NCBI GenBank assembly: GCA_948474755.1
Contig: CAOLHI010000395.1
Location: forward strand, 930,001 to 994,000
Direction: 5' to 3'
Length of the DNA stretch: 64,000 nucleotides
From: Ctenosaura bakeri
Lineage: Eukaryota; Chordata; Lepidosauria; Squamata; Iguanidae
The notes below the pieces were generated by a model. It was given only the letters and a program-made list of their open reading frames with translations, had not been told where the DNA came from and did no database searches. Position numbers and translations under genes: made by a program. Of this stretch, positions 12,352-23,441 are shown piece by piece (within the stretch, counting starts at the first letter, position 1; each line of letters begins with the position of its first letter).

Positions 12352-12598
12352 CAGTGGCGGAGCTTGGAGTGTGTGTGTGTGGGAGGAGAAGGCAGAGCTA
12401 TGGCACAAAGAATGCAGCCACTGTGCATGAGGGCGTGGCTGTGGGCTGTGAAGTCATGGACAGAGCATGAAGGGGCATGGTCAGAGCACATGAGGACATG
12501 GCCAAAGCATGTGGGGTGTGGCTACTGGCCAGGACACCCCAAAAACATTGCCACCTGGGGCGAATTGCTCCCCCCGCCTTCACGTCCCTATACAACTG
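12352..12598. repeat. hAT-type MITE (247 bp) with 8-bp target duplication
   Basis: Flanked by CTTAAGAC (12344-12351) and CTTAAGGC (12599-12606), an 8-bp duplication with one mismatch, as hAT transposases make. Ends CAGTGGCGGAGCTT and (rc) CAGTTGTATAGGG start with the CAGT typical of hAT. The interior is GC-rich with CACATGAGGACATGGCC type repeats and has no transposase. Confidence 0.8.
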
Positions 12599-12839
12599 CT
12601 TAAGGCACCACCCTACACTGTTGACGCTCCTCAGTCAACATTGCACGGTTGTCAAAAAAATCCATGGAAAAGGAAAAAAGTCCTACCTGGCTCTGAAGCA
12701 ACCAGCAAGTTTACACTGTATCAGACGTAGGAGAGCAGATTGCAGAAATCTAATGAAAAGAGAAAAAGAGGTAGCTGCCTTCTGGTTCCACCCCTGATGC
12801 TCTCTGTCTTGGTGCTCAGTGCTGTGATTATGATTATGA

Positions 12840-13031
12840 AGGCCTCTTTTCCATGGAGTTCAGCACATGAATCTCTCCCCAGTGATGTTGCAAGGCTTGG
12901 AGGAGGGAGCTGAATTCTCTCCTCTCATCTCTTCCTGCTTGCAGCACATGGTATTTGTTGATGGTCTCCCACCTAAGTACTAAGCAGAGCTGGTTCTGCT
13001 CAGCTTCCAAGATCACCTGGAATCTGATGCC
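12840..13031 (-). mobile_element. 5S rRNA-derived SINE
   Basis: The minus strand from 13031 reads GTGATCTTGGAAGCTGAGCAG, CTTAGTACTTAGGTGGGAGACC and ACCATGTGCTGCAAGC. These are the 3' two thirds of 5S rRNA including its internal control region. It then runs into a non-5S body. The 3' boundary is approximate. A 5S pseudogene is the alternative. Confidence 0.75.
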
Positions 13032-13200
13032 TTTAAGTATTTAGGCCTAGTAGGAAAATGCTTAACTGGACATGGACTGCTATTAAAAAATTCTCCCCCC
13101 GCCTTTTTTTTTTTATTGCTTGGATTTAAAACAAGCAAAGAATACTGATTTTTTTTTTAACATTCTCTGCAGACTGAGATGGTGGGAATGGGTTGTTTAT

Positions 13201-13402
13201 GGCCATTTCCACACTACACTGTTTTAGTGCTATGATTCCACTGTCAACATCCTGTGGAATTCTGGGCTTTGTAGTTTACTGAGGCCCAAGAGCTCTCTGG
13301 CTGAGAATTCTAAATGCCTCTCCCTAAACTGCAAACCCTAGGATTCCATAGGATGTTGAAAGTGGAATGATAGCACTATCACAGCCTAGTGCGGAAATGA
13401 CC
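13201..13402. repeat. Foldback MITE family A, full copy
   Basis: GGCCATTTCCACACTACAC at left, GCGGAAATGACC at right; arms of about 80 bp and an asymmetric centre AAGAGCTCTCTGGCTGAGAA. Confidence 0.85.
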
Positions 13403-13465
13403 CAAGTCTAAAGTCAGGATCTAGTAGCTGGGTGTGGTCAATCCTGATCCTCACAAAGCCCTGGA

Positions 13466-13681
13466 GACCTTTCCCACTACACAATTATTGTGTTATGATT
13501 TTACTTTTAACTGCCATGCCTGCATCCTATGGAACATTTGGGTCTGTGGTTTGGTGAGGCATCCGAGCTCTATGGGTAAATTTTCTAAATACCCCTCCCT
13601 AAATGTCAAGCCCAAAAATTCCATAGGATGGAACCATAGCCATTAAAATGGAATGATAGTGCTATAACTGAACAGACCATA
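13466..13681. repeat. Foldback MITE family B, full copy
   Basis: Related to family A but with AACTGCCATGCCTGCATCC at left and CCATAGGATGGAACCATAGC at right, and outer strings CACTACACAATTATTGTG / GATAGTGCTATAACTG. Lies 63 bp from a family A copy. Confidence 0.65.
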
Positions 13682-14259
13682 GCCACTAAAAGTTGCAGGC
13701 AAACAAAGCAAAGATCCAGGCATGTACATATGAACCTTATGCATCTCTCTTTACAACTTACTGGAAAAACGTCCACATTTATGCCTGCTTTATTAGTCTG
13801 TTTTCCTTAGCGCAGTTTTATGCATTCAGGAAGATTTCTACTGTACATTACCAACTGTCAGAAGTCTTAATAATATTGCCATAACGTTGGGCCTGCCTTC
13901 CTTCTTGTTTAGTGATTGGAGTTTTCCAGTCACCTCTGCATTTGCCATATTTATTAAGGGGTGCCATAAAGGCAATGGGGGAGGTTTATATCTTTGTTCA
14001 TTCTATTATTACAAAAGCTAGTTTGCCATGGTTTTACTGTTTGTATTTGGCACATGAAATTGTTGGGGTTTTCTAAATGGCTTTCTTCCTTATTGGTTTC
14101 AGATATGGTGCAATAAAATAAAAAAGCACATATGCTATTTCGAATGAAATCCTTACTCAAACGAGGAGAGAGAAAGGGACAAAGGGGGGAGGGAGGAGGA
14201 GAACGCCTTTTATTGTATACCTGAGGAGTTTCATATCTATATTATATCGAGGCCCAGCA
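13682..14259. other. No feature recognised
   Basis: Purine-rich patch at 14162-14205, otherwise AT-rich. Confidence 0.55.
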
Positions 14260-14467
14260 CTAGCTAGGAGGGGGACACAAGCAAGGTGTCCTCTACCCTT
14301 CCTGCCTCCTTACCATGAAATATCACTGCTTCTTACAATACACAGATCGTGTGGTTGTGGGTAGGGATAGCTTTTGATTTTTATTCATCTCTAGTGTATT
14401 TACCCAATGTTGCCTGGGATTTTATTATCCTCTTAAGAACTCACTTAACTGTCTTCTTCAGTATCTA

Positions 14468-14780
14468 TAACTTGTCCCCATATTTCCCAATGCGATCTGT
14501 ATTCAGAGTTATTTACATACACAGTTTGGGTTCATGAGAGAGTACACTGTTCTCCTCCTTGCTGCTAGGCCTTGTCCTGTACCTGTAACTTTCCCCCATA
14601 TTCCCCAATCCTATCTGTATTCATAGTTGTTAACGTACAGAGGTTGGGTTCCTGTGGGAATACACTGTCTTCCTCCTTGCTGCTAGGCATCATCTCCATA
14701 GCAACAGGCCCATTCCAGTACCTTTAACTTTTCCCCATAATCCCCAATCCAATCTGTGTTCTCTGGAGATGTTGATGTAC
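14468..14780 (+). repeat. Tandem repeat, about 118-139-bp unit, 2.5 copies
   Basis: Units start at 14468, 14586 and 14725 with TAACTT..TCCCCATA..CCCAATC and share GGGTTC.TG.G...TACACTGT and CCTCCTTGCTGCTAGGC. The second unit carries an extra 21 bp. Lies within the putative Helitron. Confidence 0.85.
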
Positions 14781-15035
14781 TGGCCTTTTTTTTCTTTTTC
14801 TTTTTTTTCTTTTTTTTTTTGCTTTCTGTTGAATTTGTGCAATGGCTTTACGTTGTTCTGGAAGCATTTTTTGTTTTGAATTCCAAGATTCCTTATGTAC
14901 GGATCCCTTACAATCTACTGTATGAGACGAGAAGACCTTGTAACTATGTTGTGTATGTCACCTTAATTTTTCTCACGTATGCCTCCCAAACATTTTCTGG
15001 CATCCTTATTGATGGTAGGCCTCATCTGCACAGCA

Positions 15036-15118
15036 ACCAGTCTGAAGCCCAAGAGCTCTTTGGCTGAGAATTCTAAAGGATCCTCTCTGAACTGTCAACC
15101 CCAGGATTCCATGGAATC
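15036..15118. repeat. Foldback MITE family A, internal fragment
   Basis: GCCCAAGAGCTCTTTGGCTG, AGAATTCTAAAGGATCC and CCCCAGGATTCCATGGAA. Lies inside the putative Helitron. Confidence 0.65.
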
Positions 15119-15126
15119 TTCACAAC

Positions 15127-15190
15127 CAGCCAATTATATGAGGTCTTCTCGTCCAACTCAGCCAATTGTATGAGGTCTTCACCTGCCTGA
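15127..15190 (+). repeat. Direct duplication, 32-bp unit
   Basis: CAGCCAATTATATGAGGTC at 15127 and CAGCCAATTGTATGAGGTC at 15159. The segment AGGTCTTCTCGTC is inverted at 14926 (GACGAGAAGACCT), giving a long-range inverted repeat inside the Helitron-like element. Confidence 0.75.
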
Positions 15191-16027
15191 CGTGAAAAAA
15201 CAGATAAACACATAGACAAACTTTGACTTTTATATAGTAGATTACTGTAAGAGTGGAAGGTGCGCTGTGGACCAAAGCTACAGCTGTCTACTGCCTTTTG
15301 TCCACTTGCTTGGAACTGATAAGAGCAAACAAACAACTTGGATATCTTTAAGGATGGACAGAGCCTACAGTGGGTTCTTCCTGTCCCAGCCTCAGGCATA
15401 TCTGAGCAAAGTACCAAAGCTCTGAGCAAGGAAGACCTTTCTAGGGAACTTCCTGCTATCCTGTGATATGAACGGAAAATGTGTTCAAGGCTGGCCCAAA
15501 AGACTGTATCCTTTTCTACCCATAGAACCCACAGAAGGAAGTCTAGGGATGTCCCTCTTCACTAAATACACAGTCTCCAGAATTTCACAGATGAAAACCG
15601 GAACACTTAGGGCCATACAACATTACAGTGTAGTCAAGATGGCAGATGTTGCTAATTATAAAGAATGCACAAGCTAGCAGAGGCTGAAGACATTTTCTTT
15701 TGTTTGAGTCTGTTCAGAGGGCAAGATTCCACCCTTCTGATCATCTCCTTCAGCCTGCAAGAGAGTACAAACTACTTCTCTATTTGAACTCAGTTTGAAG
15801 CAATTGAAGGAAGCTGTGGAAAAAGGGGAAATATGGACAGAGAAAAGAGAAACCAGGATGTTTCAAATGCTGATGAACAAGTGGGACAACAGAGGATTAA
15901 TCAGGACTGTTCTTGCCAAACTGGGACAGTTGGAGAGTTTGCAAAGAGGCATCTAGGGAAGTTCACAATCACAATCGCTTCCATTTCCTTCTCCTTGGAC
16001 CTTGGATCCTTGAATCAAAATTAAATG

Positions 16028-16049
16028 TTGTGTGTGTGTGTGTGTGTGT
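16028..16049 (+). repeat. (TG)n microsatellite
   Basis: About 10 TG units. Confidence 0.95.
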
Positions 16050-16317
16050 ACAAAATAGCCTGAAAAAAAGCCAAACTGCCCCCATGGCAATTTGGACTGA
16101 TTTATATGCTGTCTGAAAGCTGGCCAAAATTCAAGTAAATCAAATCTCGACGTGATTTCCAGTCATTTCTAGTTTGCCGAAAATGCATTGGTCACCCCAC
16201 TATGGAAGTTCAGCAGTCAATATTGCCAGAAAATTTGCCCACCCTTGCCCTAGAAGCATTCTGAGAAAATTAAGATGTCAAGAAGCTGTACCTTTAGCAG
16301 CTGTTGTAACAGTTTCT

Positions 16318-16387
16318 CCTTCCTTCCTTCCTTCCTTCCTTCCTTCCTTCCTTCCTTCCTTCCTTCCTTCCTTCCTTCCTTCCTTCC
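16318..16387 (+). repeat. (CCTT)n microsatellite
   Basis: About 17 uninterrupted tetranucleotide units; opens spurious low-complexity frames on both strands. Confidence 0.97.
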
Positions 16388-17078
16388 ACGAAAAGTTTAA
16401 AAGAAAGAAAAGCTAAGACAAAAGGATACCAGGGACTGTGATCAAACACAGTGGACCGTTTGGGTCTTGCAGGTCCTATCATTTGACCCACTGTGCTGGA
16501 TGCTGGAAACTGCTGCAAGATCTGATTGTATTACTCTGTGGAGCCATGAAGCCTCTGATACTGGCTGAATTGAGGTGTAGTAACAGGGGGAGTTCAGTTC
16601 CTCAGCGAACGCTAGAGCCTGCAGTCCAACCTCTGTGGGGCAACTGAGGAACATCAGTTTGGTTAGAATTCAAACATCACACAGCAGATGGTTGGGAAAC
16701 AGATGAAGTATTAAGCTGTAGATATAGGGGATGCCATGTTAAGGAAGTAGAGAAAAAGGGTGTTGTTTAGTTAATGGGCTGAAAAGGAATGATCCAGAGG
16801 GATGAATAAATTTCTCAAGATATTCATATTATCATTTTGCCACCCATAGGCTCCTTCCATCCTGGTTTTTCCATGATGCTGAGAAGTGCTGTCTAATTAA
16901 TCTTCCAAGGTAGCAGGAAAGCACATGCAGAAGTTATCATCCTGTTAGTCCAGTTTGTGTGTTTATCGGTCTGCAAACAAATGTATCCAGAGTTCACCTC
17001 ACATGACTCTCCACATTGCCAGCTCAATCTGTAAATGGATCTTGAATTTCTTGAATTTGTATGGTTTTAGGTCCACCT

Positions 17079-17208
17079 TTCCCAAGTCCTACCACATCTC
17101 CAGATGTAGTAGGACTACAATTCTCATCAGCCCAACTTGTCCATGTTGACTTGGTGTGATGAGATTTGTAGTCCAAACACATATGGATGGTGCCAACTAG
17201 GGGAAAAC
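17079..17208. repeat. Small palindromic MITE (GGACTACAATTCTCATC type)
   Basis: AGGACTACAATTCTCATCAG pairs with GATGAGATTTGTAGTCC about 50 bp further on. This resembles a palindromic repeat common in sauropsid genomes. Confidence 0.55.
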
Positions 17209-18078
17209 TAATCTAGATTCTCTATGCAACACAAGCCACTTGATCTGTAGTGTCTCTGATTATCTGAGGCACATAATGCATATTTAACATGCATTTATTC
17301 CTCTGCAACTTTCCGATCTTTACATAACTTTTGATGCAGACCTGTTTTCGTTGTTGCTATTGGTTATAGGACAGAATCATGCAGTGATTCCGAGTTGCAG
17401 ATCAGTTGCAGTTCTTGAAATTTTTGACTCTGCACTATTTTTTTTAAAAAAAGAATGTTTGGCATATAAAATGGTTTCCTTGGACTGTTTTTTTAAAGAT
17501 AATAAATTTAACAAGTACAATAAATCAACAACACAAAAAGCTTCTTAGTGTATGAGGTAGATAATGTGGCCGTTTAAGTATATTGCAACCTTTTGGTTAA
17601 GCTATTTAGAAGTTCTCTTTCTTTTATGAGCCAATATCCTTTAAGCCACACAGAACAAAATTGCTCACCACTTTAAATGTCCCTGCAGCCATCGTTTGTC
17701 TTAGCCTGTATTTGGAATTCTCTCATGTCTCAGTCAATCTGATGTTCAGATTGCAAATCACACTGACAAGAGGTTGCACGTGGGGAGCAGCACAGAAGAA
17801 ATCAAGTAGGATGTACCTGTCCTATGCTTCAAAATTCACATCTAATCTATTCTCAATATATTTCAAGAATACTTTGAACATGCTTCAAAACATTAATGAG
17901 CCCTTGCCGTCTCTGTAATCCATGAGCTTATGCAGAACAGCAGCAGTAAAGGCCATGAGATGACTTGTGTATCTATCTTGCACAACATCTATGTACTAAG
18001 TTGTGTAACCTTCCTCTTGAAAAGCATGGTTCCAGTTCTCATGCCTTAGAAAACTGTGCAGCTACCAGCTAGATCTAC
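17209..18078. other. No feature recognised
   Basis: AT-rich DNA. Confidence 0.55.
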
Positions 18079-18296
18079 TAGCCCTGGTGGTGCAGTGGTT
18101 AAATGCTGGTACTGCAGCCACAAGGTTGTGAGTTCAATCCTGCTGGGCTCCAGATTGACTCGGTCTTCCATCCTTCCTCACAATGGTAAATGAGTACCCA
18201 GCTTGTTGGGGGCAATTAGCTAACACATTGTAAACCACTTAGAGAGCACTTAGCTGATAAGCGGTATAGAAATGCCTGTGCTATTGCTATTGCTAC
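18079..18296 (+). mobile_element. tRNA-derived SINE, TGCTATTGCT tail subfamily
   Basis: Head with CCCTGGTGGTGCAGTGGTT (box A) and GTGAGTTCAATCCTGC (box B). Body with GAGTACCCAGCTTGTTGG. The tail has TGTAAACCACTTAGAGAGC and ends in short GCTATT repeats. This is the same SINE as at 2003 but with a different 3' tail. Confidence 0.85.
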
Positions 18297-18528
18297 TTAT
18301 GCCTTATTCCTTTCGGAACATTCTTAGGAGAGCACACGGGAACCAGATCATGATTTTAGCTTCAGGACAATACTAACCTGAATGGGACACAAGTTGTTCA
18401 GAGGCTGCATAAAGTTTTGCTCTAGAGATATTTTTGGGAAGGAAGGACATGTGAATCTATGTTTATACATGCAGCCATATGCCTGAAGGGGACAACTGAG
18501 TTAGAAACAAGTAAGTACTGTTCCCTAT

Positions 18529-18669
18529 GTCAGTGGTCTTCAAGCTCTGGTTATTGAGGTGTTTGGAACTTCAGCTCCCAGAATTCTTCAGTATTAGCCA
18601 TGCTAGCTGGAGCTTCTGGAAGCTGATATTCAAAATGTGTGGGAGATCAGAGTTTGAGAGCTGCTGACC
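18529..18669. repeat. Small hAT-like palindromic MITE
   Basis: Outer CAGTGGTCTTCAAGCTCTG mirrors the rc of CAGAGTTTGAGAGCTGCTG. Inner CTTCAGCTCCCAGAATTC mirrors TTCTGGAAGCTGATATTC. Confidence 0.55.
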
Positions 18670-20209
18670 TAAATAATATCCCCCCTTTTTTATCTAGATT
18701 TACTTATTGCTTCCCTGCCTGAACTCTGATTCTCTAAAGCCTGACATCACCTCCTCTTACTCTTCTTCTTACCAACTTTGCTTTAGCCAGTCAACAAGCC
18801 CTCTTCTCTTTTCTCTATCAGAAATATAGTTTCCTGAATAAAGTTTCCTCAATAAATGCCAGTAAAACTTTTTCTCTTAAGATGGTCTTTAATACTTAAT
18901 CCAGACAGCCAGTTCTCATCAAAAGCCAGTGGACACCAGCTGATCTAGCTGATATTCCTCAACCAAATAAACTAAAAAAACAACAACACAGAAACCTTAT
19001 AAGTGTATGCCTCAGTAATCTAGATTCATCTCCAGCCCCATCCCATACAAAACACGCATGAAAGACCTTGATCTAGAGAATTGTCAGACCAATCAAATTC
19101 TGCTTTAGAGAACCATAGAGATTCTGAGATCTTTATAAAGGGTTCCCAGGAACTGCTAAAGCAATAATGGGGCCCATAGTTCTTTATACAGGTATCTTAT
19201 GTGGACACCCTTCAAGTGCAGATGTTAGAGAAGCTCTCTGGTAGTAAAAAGTTCCCAACTGCTGGTTTGTCTACTCATCCAGTGGATTGCCTCAGAAGAA
19301 ATGGCTATAATATGGAAAGTTGGCCAGGATAATTATCAACTTTCTTTGTTTTGGGTTTCACCATGCTTCGATTCTTGGATTGTTGTCTCTCTGATTCTGA
19401 CTCCATAGCTTGACTTTCTAGTTCTGAGTCCTTCCTTACTGTTCTGTGCTCCTAGATCCCACCCAAAGGCTGTGTATACCCCAACTCTTACAGGGTGCGA
19501 TTTGTACTTCCTCTCCCTCAAAAGCTTTGATTATATTGTCAAAATGCAGTCTTTATGTGTATGTGTTGACATGATGAAACAGAAAACACCAGAGGGTGGA
19601 GGGAGAAAAAATATTCTTTTCTCCAGACTAGATCAGGTGTGAACAACTGCCAAACACTAAAGAGCTACATTGATACCACCCTGGGAGCATGGAGGGCTGC
19701 CTCCACCAATTTTAAAATCTTTAAAAAAAAAAAATCTTCAAAATGACACCGTGCTTCCAAGGACCACGGGGGCAATTTCCCCACATTTCCTGTCTCATGG
19801 CTGTTTCAGGTCCTTCTCTGACCACGAAGAAGCAAAGGTCAACCAAAATGGTCTTGAGGTGCCACGTGCATCCCAAGGCCCACACTGTGCCCTTACAGGT
19901 CACATTTCTTGATGTATAGATCCTCACTTTCCTGGTCATCCTCCTCTGGCCACATTCCATGTTCCTGGTTCTCATTCTTGGTTTTTTCTTTGCTCCAGCT
20001 GTCATCTCTGGCTTCCAGATGTTATTCGATGACTAGCTGTGACTCAACTTCAACACAGAATTGGGTCAATTTTGGACAAGATTGTCAGCGTTCACTAGTC
20101 TTCTCCTATGCCCTGTTGTATGAATTTCAGATATTTTCTTAGTCCACATGGAGAAACAATGGTCTCAGCTGGTGAGCTAAGGGACTAAAGTACAAAGCAG
20201 AAATGAGAC
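18670..20209. other. No gene recognised
   Basis: Single-copy-looking; a possible 42-bp splice-bordered stretch near 18775-18816 (minus) is too weak to call. Confidence 0.45.
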
Positions 20210-20306
20210 CTTGATTAGTCTGTCTTCTTCTGTGACCTTTTTCAGCTTCATTCTCTCTATCTGTCATGTGGAATTTATCATCATCACTGTCATCAGGTGA
20301 AGAGAT
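20210..20306 (-). CDS. Candidate exon, unidentified gene
   Basis: Acceptor with a clear pyrimidine tract (TTTGTCTTGTGTTTCAG), then ISSPDDSDDDKFHMTDREN and EAEKGHRRRQTNQ. Only phase 0 stays open. A weak donor AAG|GTCTCA would leave one base, which fits the 6574 candidate. The frame stays open for 22 codons beyond that donor. Confidence 0.35.
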
Positions 20307-20954
20307 CTGAAACACAAGACAAAGACTAAATATCATGATACATGGCAGTGGATGGAAAGTTTCCCTGAGCTTAGACCTGTGCAAAAGCACCTTTAGGTGA
20401 GAGTTCTTCCTTTTTAAAGCTTAGATGCACAGATGACTCTTGGATTAGAAGATTTTCCCTAATATTACTTTCTACTGTATGTGCCTTCTTTCAAAAATGG
20501 TGAGAGAACGTGAATAATTAACTTGATGTTACATTAAATGTTCTTAATCAGGACAGGTGAGATGACAAATTTGCCTCCCACATCTATATTTAGAGATGTT
20601 GGAGGGTGTCATCTTTCCTACTGTAGCTGCTGTAGTCTCTCCTTCCCTCCCTCATTCTGATTTAAATCACTGCTTTGTTTCATCAGTTATACTTGCAATT
20701 GACATAATGCAACCAGCACAATGGATACATCAGTCAATCCCCTCCCTCACCTGCTGCCTGCACGCTATACCAAATGATTCTCTCCTGTCACAGTGCAAGT
20801 GATATTCGTGATGAGAGAATATCTCTGCATTGCAGTGCCTGCTGACTAAAGAGAGAATGGGAAGCAAAAGAAATGGGGCTGGGGCAAGAGAAAAACCAGT
20901 GACTCAGCAGGAATTGCTGTTCAGAACATGAACAAAACCACTGGAAATGGCAAA

Positions 20955-21040
20955 GGCGATGTTTATTTGTTTGGAATACTTATATCCTGCTTCATAGCCT
21001 TGACAGATTCTCAAAACAGTTTACTAAATAGTCTTACACT
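20955..21040 (-). mobile_element. Short LINE 3' fragment (L2-like)
   Basis: GGAATACTTATATCCTGCTT followed by TCTCAAAACAGTTTACTAAA resembles the reverse of an L2-type 3' terminus. Weak. Confidence 0.35.
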
Positions 21041-21094
21041 AAGAATGCTTAAATACTAGGATCATGATCAGAATGATATGAGTCTTGGTTGCAC

Positions 21095-21300
21095 AGAGCC
21101 CTGGTGGCACAGAGGTTAAATGCTGGTACTGCAGCCACAATGTTGTGAGTTCAATCCTTCAGGGCTCCTGGTTGACTCAGCCTTCCATCCTTCCATAGGT
21201 CAGTAAACTGAGTACCCAGCTTGTTGGAGGCAATTATCTAAAATACATAGTAAACTGCTCAGGGAGTGCTTTGCACTGATAAGCAATAAAGAAATGTACA
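21095..21300 (+). mobile_element. tRNA-derived SINE
   Basis: AGAGCCCTGGTGGCACAG head, box B GTGAGTTCAATCC, body GAGTACCCAGCTTGTTGG, and a diverged tail ending near AATAAAGAAATGTACA. Closest to the 18079 copy. Confidence 0.83.
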
Positions 21301-21328
21301 GCTAGCTAACTAACTAAAATGGTTCCAG

Positions 21329-21547
21329 AAGCCAGTGTATTACAGGGACTTGTGTGAGGACTAATGCTCTGGGAAAACAGGGTTTGAATTCATGCTCAGC
21401 CATGGTAACCTGCTGGGTGACCTTGGGTAAATCATACTCAGCCTCAGAACTGCCTCTGAATAAACCTTGCTAAGGAAACCCAATGATAGCTTCGCCTTGG
21501 GGTCACCATAAATTGGAAATCACTTGAAGACACACAACAAAAACAGG
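21329..21547 (+). mobile_element. tRNA-derived SINE (AGCCAGTGTGGTG type), full length but diverged
   Basis: Head AAGCCAGTGTATTACAGG, box-B-like AGGGTTTGAATTCATGC, body CTGGGTGACCTTGGGTAAAT and CCCAATGATAGCTTCGCC, tail CCATAAATTGG...CTTGAAGACACACAAC. Placed only about 30 bp after the other SINE family at 21095. Confidence 0.78.
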
Positions 21548-21724
21548 GTTATTTCAGCAGCATTTCCTAGCTCCAGCTGTATTACAGCTTCAGTGTGACA
21601 TTTCCTCTTCAGCAGGAAAAGAGAATATGTCAACTCAATCTGGACTTGTTTTAAGTTTTTTGTCAACACATACACACACACAAATTAGCAAGACACATTG
21701 AAGGCTTCATAGGACTTACTACTG

Positions 21725-21800
21725 AAATGTACACTGCGATTCTATGCAGGTCCACTCAGAAGTAAATTCCACTGAGTTCAGTGCAAATTATTCTTCCAAA
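21725..21800 (+). repeat. Dispersed sauropsid repeat fragment
   Basis: GCGATTCTATGCAGGTCCAC and AGAAGTAAATTCCACTGAG are typical of an old repeat common in lizards and snakes. Confidence 0.5.
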
Positions 21801-21827
21801 CATTTTATAGGCTTGTAATTTTAATAA

Positions 21828-21908
21828 GAGACCCAGTGTGCTGTAGTGGTTTCCATGTTGGACCAGGACTAGAGTCAAGAGCTCAAATCCCTTCTAGGCC
21901 ATGGAAAT
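21828..21908 (+). mobile_element. 5' fragment of tRNA-derived SINE (AGCCAGTGTGGTG type)
   Basis: GAGACCCAGTGTGCTGTAGTG head followed by a box-B-like AGCTCAAATCCCTTC and GGCCATGGAAAT; the 3' half is absent. Confidence 0.62.
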
Positions 21909-22439
21909 GTTCTAGTTCACACCTGAACTTACAAAGAAGAGAACATTCTCCTAGATCTTCTGGTGGTCCTCCAGGGGATGATGACATCGTCCTGTCTCCA
22001 GCTATATGAAAACAGGTCCATATATCTGCCCACCCCCTACTATCCATTGGCCACTGAATAGTTACAATGGGGTTATTCTGATACAGAGGGGTAATTTGTG
22101 CATAAAAGGAATCATTATGGACAGAAATACTGGACCTCTTCTTCTACCATGACCATAAAAGAACACACACAGGCATAATGTGACATCACACATTACCTGC
22201 ATATACCACTAACAGCATTCCTACTCATCTATTTATCATTATAAAAATGATAAATATATTATGTTTTATTGTTGCTCTTTTTTAAATCTGGAAACAATTT
22301 CTGTAGGCAAGAAATCTGGGTAAAAATAATAAATCAGATGGCATCATAAATCAGTTGCTATCAAACAAAATCCTTATGTGGGTAGAGTTGGTTTCACAGC
22401 ACTTTGGACCCAGTTGTTCTTTATCTTTTAATCCTTCAC

Positions 22440-22515
22440 TCTAGTCCCAACTTGAGTAGACCCATTCAATCGGTTATTAAATGTTGAATCAATGCATAAG
22501 TAAATTCAATTGTTT
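22440..22515 (+). repeat. Dispersed sauropsid repeat fragment
   Basis: AACTTGAGTAGACCCATTC followed by TTGAATCAATGCATAAGTAA; same type as at 3846 in the opposite orientation. Confidence 0.45.
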
Positions 22516-23235
22516 TATTTTTGTGAGGACTACCAATAAGATTTAGGTCTTTGATTGTTAATAGTTGTGTAATGCAATTTTCTGTTTACCTTCCATTATT
22601 ATAAACATTCCTGTTTTGCAGCGTTAGCATCACCTATATACAAATACCAAAATTACCAATAAATAGATACGTAGTCTAACATTTTGATATCCACTTTTTA
22701 AATGGGAGAAGATCTCTTTTTTAACTTTTATGTTTACATTTATTTGCTTTTGTCCTGCAAATGGCTTTGGCTCAGAACGACTCAAAATATGCTGTCTTCT
22801 GCACCATGAATTTTCTTCAGTTGCTGTAAAGTTGGTTGCAGCTCTTTACCGTAAAACTACTAGCAAGGGTAATTTTTTCCCCCACCGTTTAAAATTTTCA
22901 TTATGTCTTGAGGGCTTGTGAAACGTTCAACCGCTAATAAAAAAAAAGTGTGTAAACATTTTATGTCTTATGACTTTTCTAAGCTAGCCTTCGTTGACAG
23001 TGATATTTCTCATTTCATTTTGGGGTGGCAGGAAGGAATCTCTTTATAGTGTATTAAAGCTCTCCAAAGACTGGGACAACATGAGGTAAATGGAAGGTGA
23101 AAATAGGGGCTATTATCTTTTTCTTTTACAAGTTAACTTTGCAATTTGGTTTAGATGAAGCTCTTCAGAAGAAGATTCTAATAGTGAAACATTTCAAAAG
23201 TCATTGGGTATTATTTTCCCTTGGATAAATACCCT
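22516..23235. other. No feature recognised
   Basis: AT-rich DNA. Confidence 0.55.
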
Positions 23236-23441
23236 AAAGATACCAAATGCCCTCTGATCTTGGACACTAAGCAGGATCAGCTCTGGTTAGCATTTAGATG
23301 GAAGACCGCCAATGAAAACCAGGTGCTGTAGGCTATATTTCAGCGGAAGGAACTGGCCAACCCACTTTTGAGTATTCCTTACCTATGAAATTCATGGGAT
23401 CACCATGAGTCATCATGCAACTTTTGAAGGCACACAAGCAC
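23236..23441 (+). mobile_element. 5S rRNA-derived SINE
   Basis: 5S-like head to 23334: CTCTGATCTTGGACACTAAG, GGTTAGCATTTAGATGGAAG, ACCGCC and AGGTGCTGTAGGCT, containing the box A / intermediate / box C promoter. The body has GGAACTGGCCAACCCACTTT. The tail TTCATGGGATCACCATGAG...TTTTGAAGGCACACAAG matches the tail of the AGCCAGTGTGGTG tRNA SINEs, implying shared LINE machinery. Confidence 0.87.

Larger units (their letters stand above)
14260..15241 (-). mobile_element. Putative non-autonomous Helitron (982 bp)
   Basis: On the minus strand it begins TCTACTATATAAAAGTC just after an A (5' TC end) and finishes CTAG just before a T (14260-14263). A 6-bp stem GGACAC...GTGTCC (14272-14290) lies about 8 nt upstream of the CTAG end. 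TC start, CTRR end, subterminal hairpin and A/T insertion without duplication are the Helitron signature. Interior: tandem repeat at 14468-14780 and a family A fragment. No Rep/helicase sequence seen. Confidence 0.6.
15242..17078. other. No gene recognised
   Basis: Two microsatellites; ORFs of up to 118 codons have no recognisable motifs. Confidence 0.5.

Noticed and set aside
12945..13031. A genuine 5S rRNA gene
   Set aside because: Only the 3' two thirds match, with substitutions, and a SINE-like body follows.
13715..13770. Minus-strand stretch ending CCA|GTAAGT
   Set aside because: Open for only about 15 codons and no acceptable acceptor.
16174..16518. Repeat-protein ORFs (SFLP and KEGR repeats)
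   Set aside because: Both are translations of the (CCTT)n microsatellite.
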